Below are positions 41,201-53,246 of a DNA stretch of 64,000 bases, one piece after another (position 1 is the stretch's first letter; the number at the start of each line of letters is the position of its first letter). The position numbers and the translations under genes were made by a program. Under the pieces are notes generated by a model that saw only the letters and a program-made list of their open reading frames with translations, did not search any database and was not told the DNA's origin. Source of the stretch: Sphingomonadales bacterium Ga0077531 (GTDB taxonomy: Bacteria; Pseudomonadota; Alphaproteobacteria; Sphingomonadales; Sphingomonadaceae); contig LNED01000041.1 of assembly GCA_001464915.1 (NCBI GenBank), positions 1 through 64,000 of the forward strand, written 5' to 3'.

Positions 41201-42790
41201 TTAGGCCGCTTCGGCAATTGCCGCGACCGGTTCGTTGCGGATCAGGAAGTCAAACGCGCCGAGGCCCGCCTTCGCGCCTTCACCCATCGCCACCACGATC
41301 TGCTTGTGCGGCACCACGGTGCAATCGCCCGCCGCATAAATGCCGGGGAGGTTGGTCGCGCCGTGATCGTCGACGATGATCTCGCCATGTTTCGACAGGG
41401 CAAGCCCGGTTTCGTGCAGCCATTCAGTGTTGGGGACGAGGCCGATCTGCACGAATACGCCTTCCAGCGTGATCCGGCGCTCATCGCCGCTCGCGCGGTC
41501 TTTCACAACGAGGCCGTTCACGCGGGTTCCGTCACCCAGCACTTCGGTGGTCTGACCGTTGGTGATGATTTCGACATTGGGCATCGAGCGCAGCTTGCGT
41601 TGCAGCACTTCATCGGCGCGCAGTTTCGTGTCGAATTCGATCAGGGTCACGTGACCGACGATCTTGGCCAAGTCGATCGCGGCTTCCACGCCGGAATTGC
41701 CGCCGCCGATCACCGCGATGCGCTTGCCCTTGAACAGCGGGCCATCGCAGTGCGGGCAATAGGCCACGCCCTTGTTGCGATACTCCGCTTCGCCCGGCAC
41801 GCCGAGATTGCGCCAGCGCGCGCCGGTCGACAGCACCAGCGAACGCGCGCGCAGGCTTGCGCCGTTGGCCATCACGACTTCGTGCAACCCGCCAATCTCG
41901 CTCGCGGGCTTCAATTCCACCGCGCGGGCCAAGTCCATCAGATCGATTTCATATTCGCCGACGTGCTTCTTCAAGCTGTCGGTCAGCTTCGGCCCTTCGG
42001 TATAGGGGGTGCCGGGCAGGTTCTCGATTCCGAGCGTGTCCATCAGCTGTCCGCCGAAGCGCTCAGCCGCGATCCCGGTCGTGAAGCCCTTGCGCGCGGT
42101 ATAGACCGCCGCTGCCGCACCAGCAGGGCCGCCGCCGATCACCAGCACTTCAAACGCGTCCTTTGCGGCCAGCTTTTCGGCCTGCTTTGCACCGGCATTC
42201 TTGTCGAGCTTGGCGAGGATCTCGGCCAGCTCCATCTTGCCGTTGTAGAAGCTCTCGCCGTTGAGGAAGGTCGCGGGCACGGCCATGATGTCGCGCGCTT
42301 CGACTTCCTGCTGGAACGTGCCGCCTTCGATCAGCGTCGCGGTGATGCGCGGGTTTTCGAGTGCCATCAGCGTCAGTGCCTGCACCACATCGGGGCAGTT
42401 GTGGCACGACAGCGAGAAGAACATCTCGAAATTGTAATCGCCTTCGAGCGCGCGCACCTGTTCGATCAAGTCGGCATCAACCTTGGGCGGGTGGCCCCCG
42501 GCCCACAGCAGTGCGAGCACGAGGCTGGTGAATTCATGCCCCATCGGCAAGCCGGCGAACCGCACCCACTTGGTCGCGTCTGACGCGCGGCGGATCACGA
42601 AGCTGGGCTTGCGATCGTCGGTGCCATCAAAACGCGCGGTCACAAGGTCGTGCTGCGCGGCGATCTGTTCGATCAGCGTACGCGTCTGGCGCGACTTCTC
42701 GCTGTCATCGAGCGAGGCGATCAGTTCGATGCCTTCACGAAGATTGCCGAGATAGGTCTTCAGCTGGGCCTGCATGGCGGCGTCGAGCAT
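41201..42790 (-). CDS. ahpF: Alkyl hydroperoxide reductase subunit F
   Basis: NADH-dependent FAD/disulfide reductase that reduces AhpC. 529 residues from the ATG at 42790, with GGAGGA 7 bases upstream. N-terminal tandem thioredoxin-like domain with redox pair CHNC (Cys 129/132), FAD motif [14 protein letters not shown], second redox pair CPHC (Cys 345/348) in [17 protein letters not shown] motif [14 protein letters not shown], and [10 protein letters not shown] near the end. Downstream of ahpC on the same strand across a hairpin-rich 233-base gap. Confidence 0.96.
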   Translation of the reverse strand: MLDAAMQAQLKTYLGNLREGIELIASLDDSEKSRQTRTLIEQIAAQHDLVTARFDGTDDRKPSFVIRRASDATKWVRFAGLPMGHEFTSLVLALLWAGGHPPKVDADLIEQVRALEGDYNFEMFFSLSCHNCPDVVQALTLMALENPRITATLIEGGTFQQEVEARDIMAVPATFLNGESFYNGKMELAEILAKLDKNAGAKQAEKLAAKDAFEVLVIGGGPAGAAAAVYTARKGFTTGIAAERFGGQLMDTLGIENLPGTPYTEGPKLTDSLKKHVGEYEIDLMDLARAVELKPASEIGGLHEVVMANGASLRARSLVLSTGARWRNLGVPGEAEYRNKGVAYCPHCDGPLFKGKRIAVIGGGNSGVEAAIDLAKIVGHVTLIEFDTKLRADEVLQRKLRSMPNVEIITNGQTTEVLGDGTRVNGLVVKDRASGDERRITLEGVFVQIGLVPNTEWLHETGLALSKHGEIIVDDHGATNLPGIYAAGDCTVVPHKQIVVAMGEGAKAGLGAFDFLIRNEPVAAIAEAA

Positions 42791-42868
42791 GGTCGTGTCC
42801 TCCGAGGCGCGTATCATCGCGCGGGAATTCTGGGGTGATCCACATTAGTGATCGGTGTTTGGGTAACG

Positions 42869-43010
42869 CGGGACCGGAATTCGCTTACCCCAAAAGGGGG
42901 GAGAAGGGCGGGCACATCCGGTCCCGGCTACGACCCGAGGGCTCAGACAAGGCTCTCGGGATTTTTCAGTCAGCGCGGAACGTGGGGGAGGGGGAGAGCC
43001 CCGCGCTGAC
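42869..43010. other. Hairpin-rich region between ahpC and ahpF
   Basis: Three strong inverted repeats in a row: CGGGACCGGA/TCCGGTCCCG (42869-42878 with 42917-42926) enclosing a small CCCC-aaaa-GGGG hairpin; CCCGAG/CTCGGG (42934-42939 with 42955-42960), followed on the plus strand by ATTTTTC; and GTCAGCGCGG/CCGCGCTGAC (42969-42978 with 43001-43010). They could lower or stabilise parts of the ahpCF transcript, or be a small plus-strand RNA ending at the T-run. Confidence 0.5.
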
Positions 43011-43023
43011 CGATTCTATTGCG

Positions 43024-43590
43024 TCAGATCTTGCCGACGAGGTCGAGCGAAGGGGCCAGCGTGTCGCCGCCTTCTTCCCACGCTGCCGGGCAAACCTGAC
43101 CTGGGTTGGCGCGCACGTACTGGGCGGCCTTGATCTTGCGGGTCAGTTCGTTGGCATTGCGGCCCACGCCTTCACAGGTGATTTCCATGATCTGGATCAC
43201 ACCGTCCGGATCGACCACGAAAGTCGCACGGTCAGCCAGGCCAACGCCCTCGCGCAGCACGCCGAAGTTGTTCGACAGCACGTGGTTCTGATCGCCCAGG
43301 AACGGGAAGGTCAGCTTGCTGATCTTGTCCGAGAAATCGTGCCAGGCCTTGTGACTGAAATGCGTGTCGGTGCTGACAGCGTAGACTTCCACGCCCATCG
43401 CCTGAAGCTGGCCGTACTTTTCGCCCATGTCTTCGAGCTCGGTCGGGCAGACGAAGGTCCAGTCGGCCGGGTAGAAGAAGAACACCGACCACTTGCCGGC
43501 GAGATCGGCGTCGGTGACGTCGAAGAAGTCCTTGCCAGCCTGGAATGCGGTGGCCTTGAACGGCTGAAGAGTCGAACCGATGATACCCAT
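43024..43590 (-). CDS. ahpC: Alkyl hydroperoxide reductase subunit C (peroxiredoxin)
   Basis: 188 residues from [11 protein letters not shown]. Peroxidatic Cys 48 lies in DWTFVCPTE and resolving Cys 167 in [10 protein letters not shown]: a typical 2-Cys AhpC. It detoxifies organic and hydrogen peroxides in the cytoplasm with AhpF as reductant. Its promoter region holds a perfect CGATT-N5-AATCG repeat. katG, ahpF and ahpC form a contiguous peroxide-defence block on one strand. Confidence 0.97.
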   Translation of the reverse strand: MGIIGSTLQPFKATAFQAGKDFFDVTDADLAGKWSVFFFYPADWTFVCPTELEDMGEKYGQLQAMGVEVYAVSTDTHFSHKAWHDFSDKISKLTFPFLGDQNHVLSNNFGVLREGVGLADRATFVVDPDGVIQIMEITCEGVGRNANELTRKIKAAQYVRANPGQVCPAAWEEGGDTLAPSLDLVGKI

Positions 43591-43683
43591 GGGAGTTTGT
43601 CCTTTTGTTGGGTGGAGAGGAAGAGGGTTGAAACTGATGGTGCCCAAATAGGCATTATTGCGCTGCACAAAAGTTGATTGTTG

Positions 43684-43698
43684 CGATTGCACAAATCG
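43684..43698. promoter_or_regulatory. Inverted repeat upstream of ahpC
   Basis: CGATT-gcaca-AATCG, perfect 5-bp arms, with outer GATTG (43676-43680) and CAATC (43706-43710). It is about 95 bases ahead of the ahpC start, a place where LysR-type OxyR would bind. The GATTG/CAATC pieces recur in the katG control region. Confidence 0.35.
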
Positions 43699-43786
43699 CT
43701 TTTTCCAATCGTAGAGACGGGAACCAATCGGATTTGGCGTTTATGGAGTCGCTTGCGACCGGCGCTGTCGATGATAGACGCGCTTC

Positions 43787-44743
43787 ATGCGCATCCTTCT
43801 CACCGGATCGTCGGGCTGGTTGGGCCGCTTCCTTGCTCCGATGCTGCGCGCTGAGGGGCACGCGGTCACCGGGCTCGATATCGCGGACGGCGATCACACC
43901 GATGTGTGCGGCAGCGTGGCCGACATCGCGCTGATCGAGCGGCTGTTTGCCGAGCACGGCTTCGAGGGCGTCATCCATGCTGGCGCGCTGCACAAGCTCG
44001 ACATCGCCCGCTATCCGGCGAGCGCCTTTGTCGACGTCAATGTCACAGGCACCTTGCACCTGCTCGAGGCGGCGGTGCGGCATGGGGCGGAACGCGTCGT
44101 CTTCACCTCCACCACTTCGCTGATGATCACGCAAGCCATCCGCGACGAGGTGGCGGCAGCTGCGGTGTGGCTCGACGAGACCACCGGCCCGCTTGCCCCG
44201 CGCAATATCTACGGAGTGACCAAGCGCTCGGCGGAGGAGCTATGTCGGCTTTATCACGACCTCCACGGGTTGCCGGTGATAGCCCTGCGCACCGCGCGCT
44301 TCTTCCCCGAGGATGACGACACCCACACGGTGCCTTCGGGCGAGAACCTTAAGGCCAACGAATTCCTCAATCGCCGCCTGACGGTGGAGGACTGCGCCGC
44401 CGCGCACCTCGCCGCGCTGGAGGCCGCGCCGCGGGTGGGCTGGGGGGTCTATGTGGTGAGCGCGCCGCCGCCCTTCACCCCCGCCGATGCCGAGCGGCTG
44501 AAAACGGACGCGGCGGGCCTGATCGCTGAACGCTTTCCCGATGCGCCCGTGCTCTACGAAGCGCGCGGCTGGGTGCTGCCGGACAGCATCGGGCGGGTCT
44601 ATGATCCTTCGACCATCGAGCGTGATCTGGGCTTTCGCTGCCAGATCGACTTTGCGGCAGTGCTTGCGGCAATGCGGGAAGGGCGCGACATGCCCTTCAT
44701 CCACGACCGCAGCTACGTGCCGCCCAAGGAGCTTGGGCGCTAA
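43787..44743 (+). CDS. NAD-dependent epimerase/dehydratase (extended SDR)
   Basis: 318 residues. Rossmann motif MRILLTGSSGWLGRF, catalytic-type YGVTK (Y-x3-K), TSTTSLM before it as the Ser/Thr position, and a substrate domain toward the C-terminus ending DRSYVPPKELGR. It likely acts on a sugar nucleotide or similar hydroxyl compound; the substrate is not identifiable. Monocistronic and convergent with aroC. Confidence 0.85.
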   Translation: MRILLTGSSGWLGRFLAPMLRAEGHAVTGLDIADGDHTDVCGSVADIALIERLFAEHGFEGVIHAGALHKLDIARYPASAFVDVNVTGTLHLLEAAVRHGAERVVFTSTTSLMITQAIRDEVAAAAVWLDETTGPLAPRNIYGVTKRSAEELCRLYHDLHGLPVIALRTARFFPEDDDTHTVPSGENLKANEFLNRRLTVEDCAAAHLAALEAAPRVGWGVYVVSAPPPFTPADAERLKTDAAGLIAERFPDAPVLYEARGWVLPDSIGRVYDPSTIERDLGFRCQIDFAAVLAAMREGRDMPFIHDRSYVPPKELGR

Positions 44744-44746
44744 CCC

Positions 44747-45817
44747 CTATCCAATCTGCCCGCGATGCAGCAGTTTGTGATCGGCCAGCACCAGCGCCAT
44801 CATCGCCTCGACCACCGGGGTGCCGCGGATGCCGACGCAGGGGTCGTGGCGGCCCTTGGTGACCACCTCGACCGCTTCGCCAGCCGAGTTGATCGATTCC
44901 ACCGGGGTGAGGATTGAGCTCGTCGGCTTGAACGCGACGCGGCACACCACTGGTTGCCCGGTCGAAATGCCGCCTGCCGTGCCGCCCGCGTGGTTGCTGG
45001 CGTAGAGCGGCAATCCATCCGCACCGGGGCGCATCCGGTCGGCGTTCTGTTCGCCGGTCAGGCGCGCGGCGGCGAAACCGTCGCCGATTTCGACACCCTT
45101 GACCGCGTTGATGCTCATCATCGCGGCGGCCAGATCGCTATCGAGCTTGGCATAGATCGGCGCGCCCCAGCCGGCGGGCACCCCGGTGGCGACGCATTCG
45201 ACCACCGCGCCGAGGGACGATCCCGCTTTGCGCGCCTCGTCCACCTTGGCCTCCCATCGCTTGGCGGCTTCGGGGTCGGGGCAGAAGAATGGATTGCTCG
45301 CGATTTCGGCATAGTCAATCCGCGCCGGGTCGATTTGGTCACCGCCCAACTCGCACACGTAGGCGACGATGGTAACTTCCGGGATGACCAGCCGCGCCAC
45401 CGCGCCTGCTGCCACCCGTGCCGCTGTCTCGCGCGCCGATGACCGGCCGCCGCCGCGATAATCGCGAATGCCGTATTTGGCGTCATAGGCGTAATCGGCA
45501 TGGCCGGGGCGATAGGATTGCGCGATCTCGGAGTAGTCTTTCGACCGCTGATCGGTGTTCTCAATCATCAGGCTGATTGGCGTGCCGGTGGTTTGGCCCT
45601 CAAACACGCCCGAGAGGATCCGCACCAGATCATCCTCGCGCCGCTGGGTGGTAAAGCGGCTGGTCCCCGGCTTGCGCGCGTCCATGAACGGCTGGATGAA
45701 ATCCTCGCTGATGGCGAGCCCCGGCGGGCACCCGTCAACGACCGCGCCCAATGCAGGCCCGTGGCTCTCGCCCCAAGTGGTAAAGCGCAGCACGCGCCCA
45801 AAAGTGTTCCAGCTCAT
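44747..45817 (-). CDS. aroC: Chorismate synthase
   Basis: Final shikimate-pathway step, EPSP to chorismate, needing reduced FMN. 356 residues from [20 protein letters not shown], the canonical N-terminus, so the longer frame upstream is rejected. Family motifs [53 protein letters not shown] and [11 protein letters not shown] are present. Divergent from ruvA. Confidence 0.97.
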   Translation of the reverse strand: MSWNTFGRVLRFTTWGESHGPALGAVVDGCPPGLAISEDFIQPFMDARKPGTSRFTTQRREDDLVRILSGVFEGQTTGTPISLMIENTDQRSKDYSEIAQSYRPGHADYAYDAKYGIRDYRGGGRSSARETAARVAAGAVARLVIPEVTIVAYVCELGGDQIDPARIDYAEIASNPFFCPDPEAAKRWEAKVDEARKAGSSLGAVVECVATGVPAGWGAPIYAKLDSDLAAAMMSINAVKGVEIGDGFAAARLTGEQNADRMRPGADGLPLYASNHAGGTAGGISTGQPVVCRVAFKPTSSILTPVESINSAGEAVEVVTKGRHDPCVGIRGTPVVEAMMALVLADHKLLHRGQIG

Positions 45818-45895
45818 GCCTCGCCATCTGGCGCAAGTGTGGGCATCTGTCCATAAAGGCTGGACGCTGAATGGCGCTTGCTTCAGGAACAAACC

Positions 45896-46504
45896 ATGAT
45901 TGCCAAACTCTCAGGCAGGCTCGATGCGACGGGCGAGGATTGGGCCATCGTCGATGTCGGCGGAGTGGGCTACCTGGTGCATTGCTCCAGCCGCACCCTC
46001 GCCGCGCTGGGCGAGGTGGGAGAGGGCTGCACCGTCCACACGCAATTGCAGGTGAGCGAGAATGACATGCGCCTGCTGGGCTTTGCCGACGGGGCCGAGC
46101 GTGACTGGTTCAGGCTGCTGACCGGGGTGCAGGGCGTGGGGAGCAAGGTCGGGTTGGCGATCCTTTCCGCGCTCTCAACCGGAGACCTTCGCGACGCCTG
46201 CGGGCGCGGTGACGCGGCGATGGTCGCCCGCGCGCAGGGCGTAGGGCCGAAGCTGGCGGGCCGGATCGTCAACGAGCTGAAGGACAAGGCAGGCGCGATG
46301 CCGGGCGGCTCGGGCAGTTTTGCGGCTGGCGTGGCGGCGGTGCCTGCAGGCAGTAAGGGCGCGGACGCGGCAAGTGCCCTGGAGAACCTTGGTTTCAAGC
46401 CTGCGGTTGCGGCGCAAGCCGTGGCCCGCGCGCTCGAAGAATTGGGCGACGGCGCGAGCGAGGGCGATTTGATCCGCGTGGCACTGAAGAAGGCGGCATC
46501 CTAG
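45896..46504 (+). CDS. ruvA: Holliday junction branch migration protein RuvA
   Basis: 202 residues. The OB-fold domain ([31 protein letters not shown]), tandem helix-hairpin-helix region ([41 protein letters not shown]), flexible Gly/Ala linker, and domain III ([20 protein letters not shown]), which contacts RuvB, are all visible. ruvC is not adjacent. Two small genes separate it from ruvB. Confidence 0.97.
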   Translation: MIAKLSGRLDATGEDWAIVDVGGVGYLVHCSSRTLAALGEVGEGCTVHTQLQVSENDMRLLGFADGAERDWFRLLTGVQGVGSKVGLAILSALSTGDLRDACGRGDAAMVARAQGVGPKLAGRIVNELKDKAGAMPGGSGSFAAGVAAVPAGSKGADAASALENLGFKPAVAAQAVARALEELGDGASEGDLIRVALKKAAS

Positions 46505-46513
46505 GAGGACGAT

Positions 46514-47062
46514 ATGATGCGTTTTGCACTGACTTTAGCTCTGGCGCTCGCCGCCACCCCGCTCGCCGCGCAGGATATGAGCGCGTTCAAGCCCGGCCCG
46601 GTGCTGACCGAATTCGGCGCGCATGCTCCGGTGCCGGGAGTGGAGCAACTGCCTGCTGACACCAAATTTGCCGTCGCCTTCGACGTCAGCACCCCGGCGG
46701 CTGAGGGTTCGCCCAATCGCGGCTTCGACAGTGCGGCGCGGTTTCTCAACATGAACGTGGCGCACGGCGTGCCGAAGGAGAACATCCGGCTGGTGGTGGT
46801 GGTGCATGGCAAGGCGGCGCTGGAGCTGCTGACCAACGCCGCCCACGCCGCCAACCCGCTTTCGCGCCAAGGCGATAACCCATCGGCCAAGCTGGTCGAG
46901 GCGCTGCTGGCCGAGGACGTGCGCTTCATCCTATGCGGCCAAAGCGCGGCAGTTTACGGCATCAAGCCCGAGGATTTGATCCCCGGCGTGGAAATGTCGC
47001 TCTCGGCAATGACCGCCCACGCGCTGTTGCAGAAGGACGGTTTTACGGTGAACCCGTTTTGA
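46514..47062 (+). CDS. Exported DsrE-family protein
   Basis: 182 residues. Signal peptide (RFALTLALALAATPLAAQ) followed by a DsrE/DsrF-like domain: KFAVAFDVSTP, RFLNMNVAHGVPKENIRLVVVVHGKAALELL, VRFILCGQSAAVYGIKPEDLIPGVEMSLSAMTAHALLQKDGFTV. The single Cys in ILCGQSA is in the usual place of the sulfur-carrying residue of DsrE-type proteins. Role unknown; periplasmic location is predicted. 9 bases after ruvA, overlapping the next gene by one base. Confidence 0.85.
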   Translation: MMRFALTLALALAATPLAAQDMSAFKPGPVLTEFGAHAPVPGVEQLPADTKFAVAFDVSTPAAEGSPNRGFDSAARFLNMNVAHGVPKENIRLVVVVHGKAALELLTNAAHAANPLSRQGDNPSAKLVEALLAEDVRFILCGQSAAVYGIKPEDLIPGVEMSLSAMTAHALLQKDGFTVNPF

Positions 47063-47262
47063 TGGGCAAGATCGGTCGCCCCAATCCATCGCGCCTGATC
47101 TTCCCGCTGCTCCTCACGGCATTTTTGGGACTTGTGATCGCTTACGCAACTGGGGTGCTTGTCTTCGACAGGAGGGACGGGTGCAAGGACGCGGGCGGCC
47201 GTTGGCGAGGTGGATGGAAGATGGCGTATTGTGAAAGCCCGTCAGGTAACGTCCGGAAATGA
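47062..47262 (+). CDS. Small single-span membrane protein, 66 aa
   Basis: Starts TGATG at the stop of the DsrE-family gene and ends in a 4-base overlap with ruvB (ATGA). One hydrophobic span ([24 protein letters not shown]), then a short basic domain with two Cys ([19 protein letters not shown]), possibly a disulfide in the periplasm. No family recognised. Tight overlaps on both sides support it as a real gene. Confidence 0.7.
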   Translation: MGKIGRPNPSRLIFPLLLTAFLGLVIAYATGVLVFDRRDGCKDAGGRWRGGWKMAYCESPSGNVRK

Positions 47263-48329
47263 CCACCCCCGACACCCCCCTCCACACCCCAGCGCGCCAA
47301 CCCGGGGACCCGGATGCCGCCCTGCGCCCGCGGCGCTTGGCCGAATTCGTCGGGCAGGAGGCGGCCAAGGGGAACCTTGCGGTCTTCATCGCTGCCGCGC
47401 GCGCGCGGGGGGAGGCGATGGATCATACGCTGTTCTTCGGCCCGCCCGGCCTCGGCAAGACTACGCTGGCGCAGATCATCGCGGGCGAGCTTGGCGTCGG
47501 CTTCCGCGCCACCTCCGGCCCCGTCATCGCCAAGGCGGGTGATCTGGCCGCGCTGCTGACGAACCTCGAACCGCATGACGTGCTGTTCATCGACGAAATC
47601 CATCGCCTTTCGCCTGTGGTCGAGGAAGTGCTCTACCCGGCGATGGAAGACCGCGCGCTTGATCTGATCATCGGCGAGGGGCCGTCGGCGCGCAGCGTTC
47701 GCATCGATTTGCCGCCCTTTACCCTGATCGGCGCGACCACCCGGCAGGGGCTGCTGACCACGCCGCTGCGTGATCGGTTCGGCATTCCTGTCCGGCTCAA
47801 TTTCTATAGCCATGAAGAATTGGAGCGAGTCGTGACCCGCGCCGCCGGGCTGCTCGGCCTCGGCATCGCGCCTGATGGCGCACATGAAATTGCCCGCCGT
47901 TCGCGCGGCACCCCGCGCGTGGCCGGGCGCCTGCTACGGCGCGTGCGCGACTTTGCCGATGTCGCGGGCGCCACCAGCGTCACCCGTCATGTGGCAGATG
48001 AGGCGCTGACCCGGCTGGAGATCGACCGGCTCGGCCTCGACAGCATGGATCGCCGCTACCTCACCATGATCGCCACCACCTACAAGGGCGGCCCGGTGGG
48101 GATCGAGACGCTGGCAGCAGGGCTCGCCGAACCGCGCGACACGGTGGAAGAGGTGGTCGAACCCTACCTCATCCAACTTGGCCTGATCGCCCGCACGGCG
48201 CGTGGGCGTGTGTTGAATGATGATGGCTGGGCGCATCTCGAACTGCCCAAACCCGCCGGTCCTTTGGCCGATTCTCAGGCTGATTCTCTTGCGCAGCGCC
48301 AATCCGGGCTGTTTGACGAAAATGGTTAA
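47259..48329 (+). CDS. ruvB: Holliday junction branch migration ATPase RuvB
   Basis: 356 residues. AAA+ motor with Walker [13 protein letters not shown], Walker [12 protein letters not shown], sensor [17 protein letters not shown], and a C-terminal winged-helix domain ([17 protein letters not shown]). It drives branch migration at Holliday junctions together with RuvA. Translationally coupled to the small gene upstream. Confidence 0.98.
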   Translation: MTTPDTPLHTPARQPGDPDAALRPRRLAEFVGQEAAKGNLAVFIAAARARGEAMDHTLFFGPPGLGKTTLAQIIAGELGVGFRATSGPVIAKAGDLAALLTNLEPHDVLFIDEIHRLSPVVEEVLYPAMEDRALDLIIGEGPSARSVRIDLPPFTLIGATTRQGLLTTPLRDRFGIPVRLNFYSHEELERVVTRAAGLLGLGIAPDGAHEIARRSRGTPRVAGRLLRRVRDFADVAGATSVTRHVADEALTRLEIDRLGLDSMDRRYLTMIATTYKGGPVGIETLAAGLAEPRDTVEEVVEPYLIQLGLIARTARGRVLNDDGWAHLELPKPAGPLADSQADSLAQRQSGLFDENG

Positions 48330-48541
48330 CCCGGCCGCCTAACGGCACCCGTTTTTCGGTGCCAGATCGGGACAGCGTCCCGGAAATCCCGCCATTTCCG
48401 CCAAATTTCGCCGGTTTTGCGATGCCGAGCATGGTTAAGCGGATTGCCCGCCCGCGGTTAATGACATCAAAAGAACGCTGGATTTGGGGGAAGGTGCGGA
48501 TGGTCCGCATTCCTTGCCGCAGGCAAACAGGGTTACCTTCT

Positions 48542-49825
48542 ATGTCGCTCAAACTGGCCATCGCAAAGCTTTCCGCCGCAGCTGCGGGTGTGGCATTGTT
48601 GCAGGGCGGTGCAGTACGCGTCGCCGAGCCGCTGAACACTGAGGCGCCGGAGTTCTCATCGAAGATTGACGGCAAATTGATCGCGGTCGATCCGGAAACC
48701 GGTGCGCGCTATATCAAGCGCCAGCGGGAGATTCCACTGCCCGAGCAGCGCCGCCGCCGGATTGTCGAGCGCACGATTGAGTGCCAGCCGGTCGGCCCAG
48801 CGGGTGCTGGCGGCGTCGCCGCACCGAGCGTGCCTGCTGGCGCGGTCCAGGCCTATTTCGACCCCAATGAATGCCCGCCAATTGCGCAGGTCGCCTTCCT
48901 GCCCGCGCCCCTACCCCCCCTTCCGCCGATTTCGGGCGGCGGCGGCCCTGGTGGTGGTTTCGGCGGTGGTTACGGAGGCGGTTTCGGTGGCGGCTTTGGC
49001 GGCGGCTTCTTCGGCGGTTTCTTTGGCGGCGGGGGATCGTCTTCGGGCGATGTTTCGGTGTCGACCACCACTTCGACCTCGGGCAGCAGCAGCGGTTCGA
49101 GCGGCGTGATTGTTGACGTCGACATCGACAATTCAACCTCGACCACTTCGTCCTCAGGCACGATCACGTCGTCGACCACTTCATCGACCGGGCAGATCAG
49201 TTCGTCGACCGGCGAGGTTTCGACCTCGACGTCGACGGGTCAGGTGTCTTCCTCAACCGGGGCTGTGTCGAGCACGAGCACCTCGGGTAATGTCTCGTCA
49301 TCAACTGGCGCGGTGTCTTCGAGCACGGGCGCTGTGTCTTCGAGCACGGGCGCGGTTTCGAGCTCGACCGGTGCCGTTTCGAGCAGCTCGGGCAATGTCT
49401 CGAGTTCGTCGGGCAATGTTTCCAGCTCTTCCGGAAATGTCAGTACTTCGACCGGAGCTGTTTCGTCCTCGTCATCTTCGTCCTCATCGTCGAGTTCCTC
49501 GTCCTCCAGTTCATCGAGTTCTAGCTCCTCGTCATCAGGCGGCGCGACCAGCGGCGGCCATACTTCGGGCGACATGACAAGCAGCACCAGCGGCTCGTCA
49601 TCATCGTCGAGCAGCGGCAGTTCAAGCGGGTCGAGTGGTTCTTCCGGCTCCAGTTCCACTTCGAGCAGCAGCAGCAGCAGCTCTTCGTCCTCATCGTCGA
49701 GCACCAGCGGCAGCTCGGGCGCGACCAGCAGCGGCACGGATGTGCCCGCGCCGCCAATGATGATCTTGTTCGGCCTTGCTGCCGCCGCGATCCTTGGGCG
49801 GCGCAAGTTCACCGATGTAGGTTAA
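48542..49825 (+). CDS. Gly- and Ser-rich surface protein with PEP-CTERM-like tail
   Basis: 427 residues from MSLKLAIAKLSAAAAG. Hydrophobic N-terminal segment, a short folded part (~30-125), a Gly/Phe-rich stretch (132-165, GGGFGGG units), and over 200 residues of Ser/Thr/Gly (166-398) containing tandem SSSTGAV/SSSSGNV heptads and a pure Ser run. The end reads VPAPPMMILFGLAAAAILGRRKF: a short VPAP motif, a hydrophobic span and basic residues. This is the layout of a PEP-CTERM-type sorting signal. Likely an exported, perhaps glycosylated, surface or matrix protein. No exosortase gene is in the window. Confidence 0.65.
   Translation: MSLKLAIAKLSAAAAGVALLQGGAVRVAEPLNTEAPEFSSKIDGKLIAVDPETGARYIKRQREIPLPEQRRRRIVERTIECQPVGPAGAGGVAAPSVPAGAVQAYFDPNECPPIAQVAFLPAPLPPLPPISGGGGPGGGFGGGYGGGFGGGFGGGFFGGFFGGGGSSSGDVSVSTTTSTSGSSSGSSGVIVDVDIDNSTSTTSSSGTITSSTTSSTGQISSSTGEVSTSTSTGQVSSSTGAVSSTSTSGNVSSSTGAVSSSTGAVSSSTGAVSSSTGAVSSSSGNVSSSSGNVSSSSGNVSTSTGAVSSSSSSSSSSSSSSSSSSSSSSSSSGGATSGGHTSGDMTSSTSGSSSSSSSGSSSGSSGSSGSSSTSSSSSSSSSSSSSSTSGSSGATSSGTDVPAPPMMILFGLAAAAILGRRKFTDVG
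49187..49459 (+). repeat. Tandem 21-bp repeats inside the Ser-rich protein gene
   Basis: About twelve degenerate units encode heptads such as SSSTGAV, SSSSGNV and STSTGQV (residues ~216-306). Ser codons alternate between TCG, AGC, TCC and TCA, so the DNA repeats are less regular than the protein repeats. That suggests an old repeat kept by selection on the protein. Confidence 0.65.
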
Positions 49826-49841
49826 GCGCGGGGGTAAGGGG

Positions 49842-49909
49842 CGCTGGCTGAGGGGGCGAAAGCCAGCGTCTCACAACAAAGGGCGGTCCTGGTGGGGCCG
49901 CCCTTTTTG
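49842..49909. terminator. Hairpin terminators between convergent genes
   Basis: A first hairpin CGCTGGCT/AGCCAGCG (49842-49868) and a second, AGGGCGG/CCGCCCT (49880-49904), followed by TTTTTG on the plus strand. They end the Ser-rich protein gene and probably also the opposite rhodanese transcript. Confidence 0.65.
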
Positions 49910-49943
49910 TTTGTCTAAAGCTGATTGTCCGGACTGGACGCAA

Positions 49944-50447
49944 TCAGCGCGGCGTTTCGACCGGCTGCTGCGCTTCTTCCCAAGCAGTGATGCCGCCCGC
50001 CAGATGCTCCACCGGCTTGCCTGTCGCAGCGGCCAGCTTCTCTCCCGCGATGGCCGAACGGCGGCCTGAGCGACAGTAAAGCACCACCTCGCGCCCGTCC
50101 GACAGGTCAAGGCTGGCGGGGTCGAACTGGTCGAGCGGAATGTGCTCCGCACCCGGGATCACCCCTTCGGCGACTTCAGCATCGGTGCGCACGTCGATCA
50201 GTCGGACATTGCCAGCCGCGAGCCGTGCGGCGAGTTCGTCGGGCGAGAGATCGATCATGGCAGGCGCACTGGGCGGCGGTATCGCGGGCACGGCTGCGTC
50301 GGCATCAGTCCCCGCTGTCCCAGCAAACGCCAGCTCGAACCCGAGCGGCGCTGACGAGCCACCGCCTTCGCCGCCGCGCTCGTCCCCGCAGGCGGCCAGC
50401 GCCAGCAGGGCTGAGGCAGCAAGCAGGGCAGGGCGGGGGGCGTTCAT
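49944..50447 (-). CDS. Rhodanese-domain lipoprotein
   Basis: 167 residues from MNAPRPALLAASALLALAACGD (lipobox LAAC). A rhodanese domain follows: MIDLSPDELAARLAAGNVRLIDVRTDAEVAEGVIPGAEHIPLDQF, with active-site loop LYCRSGRRSA bearing the catalytic Cys. Sulfurtransferase or persulfide-binding role in the periplasm is likely. It begins 7 bases after acnA ends and may be co-transcribed. Confidence 0.87.
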   Translation of the reverse strand: MNAPRPALLAASALLALAACGDERGGEGGGSSAPLGFELAFAGTAGTDADAAVPAIPPPSAPAMIDLSPDELAARLAAGNVRLIDVRTDAEVAEGVIPGAEHIPLDQFDPASLDLSDGREVVLYCRSGRRSAIAGEKLAAATGKPVEHLAGGITAWEEAQQPVETPR

Positions 50448-50454
50448 AGCGCTA

Positions 50455-53127
<2,673 letters not shown>

Positions 53128-53246
53128 GGGGGCGTGTCCATCCTATTTTAGAATTACCCGCCCCGATCCACCAAGGGCGCGGTTTCGCCGCCGCCACTGC
53201 GCTTTCACGGGCGCGAGGTCAAGGGGGCCGGGCTGCGCAAATTGTC

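Noticed and set aside
41177..42583. Long plus-strand ORF (468 aa) antisense to ahpF
   Set aside because: Antisense shadow of a clear ahpF; His/Arg/Gly-rich composition typical of reverse frames in GC-rich DNA.
48344..48363. Terminator after ruvB (GGCACC/GGTGCC hairpin)
   Set aside because: Only 6 bp of stem and no T-run after it; too weak to list as a terminator.
49187..49459. CRISPR-like tandem repeat
   Set aside because: Units are contiguous 21-bp coding repeats without spacers and keep the reading frame of a Ser-rich protein.
49240..49812. Minus-strand acidic ORF (190 aa, Glu/Leu/Asp repeats)
   Set aside because: It is the complement of the Ser-codon repeats in the plus-strand surface protein; low complexity without start signals.
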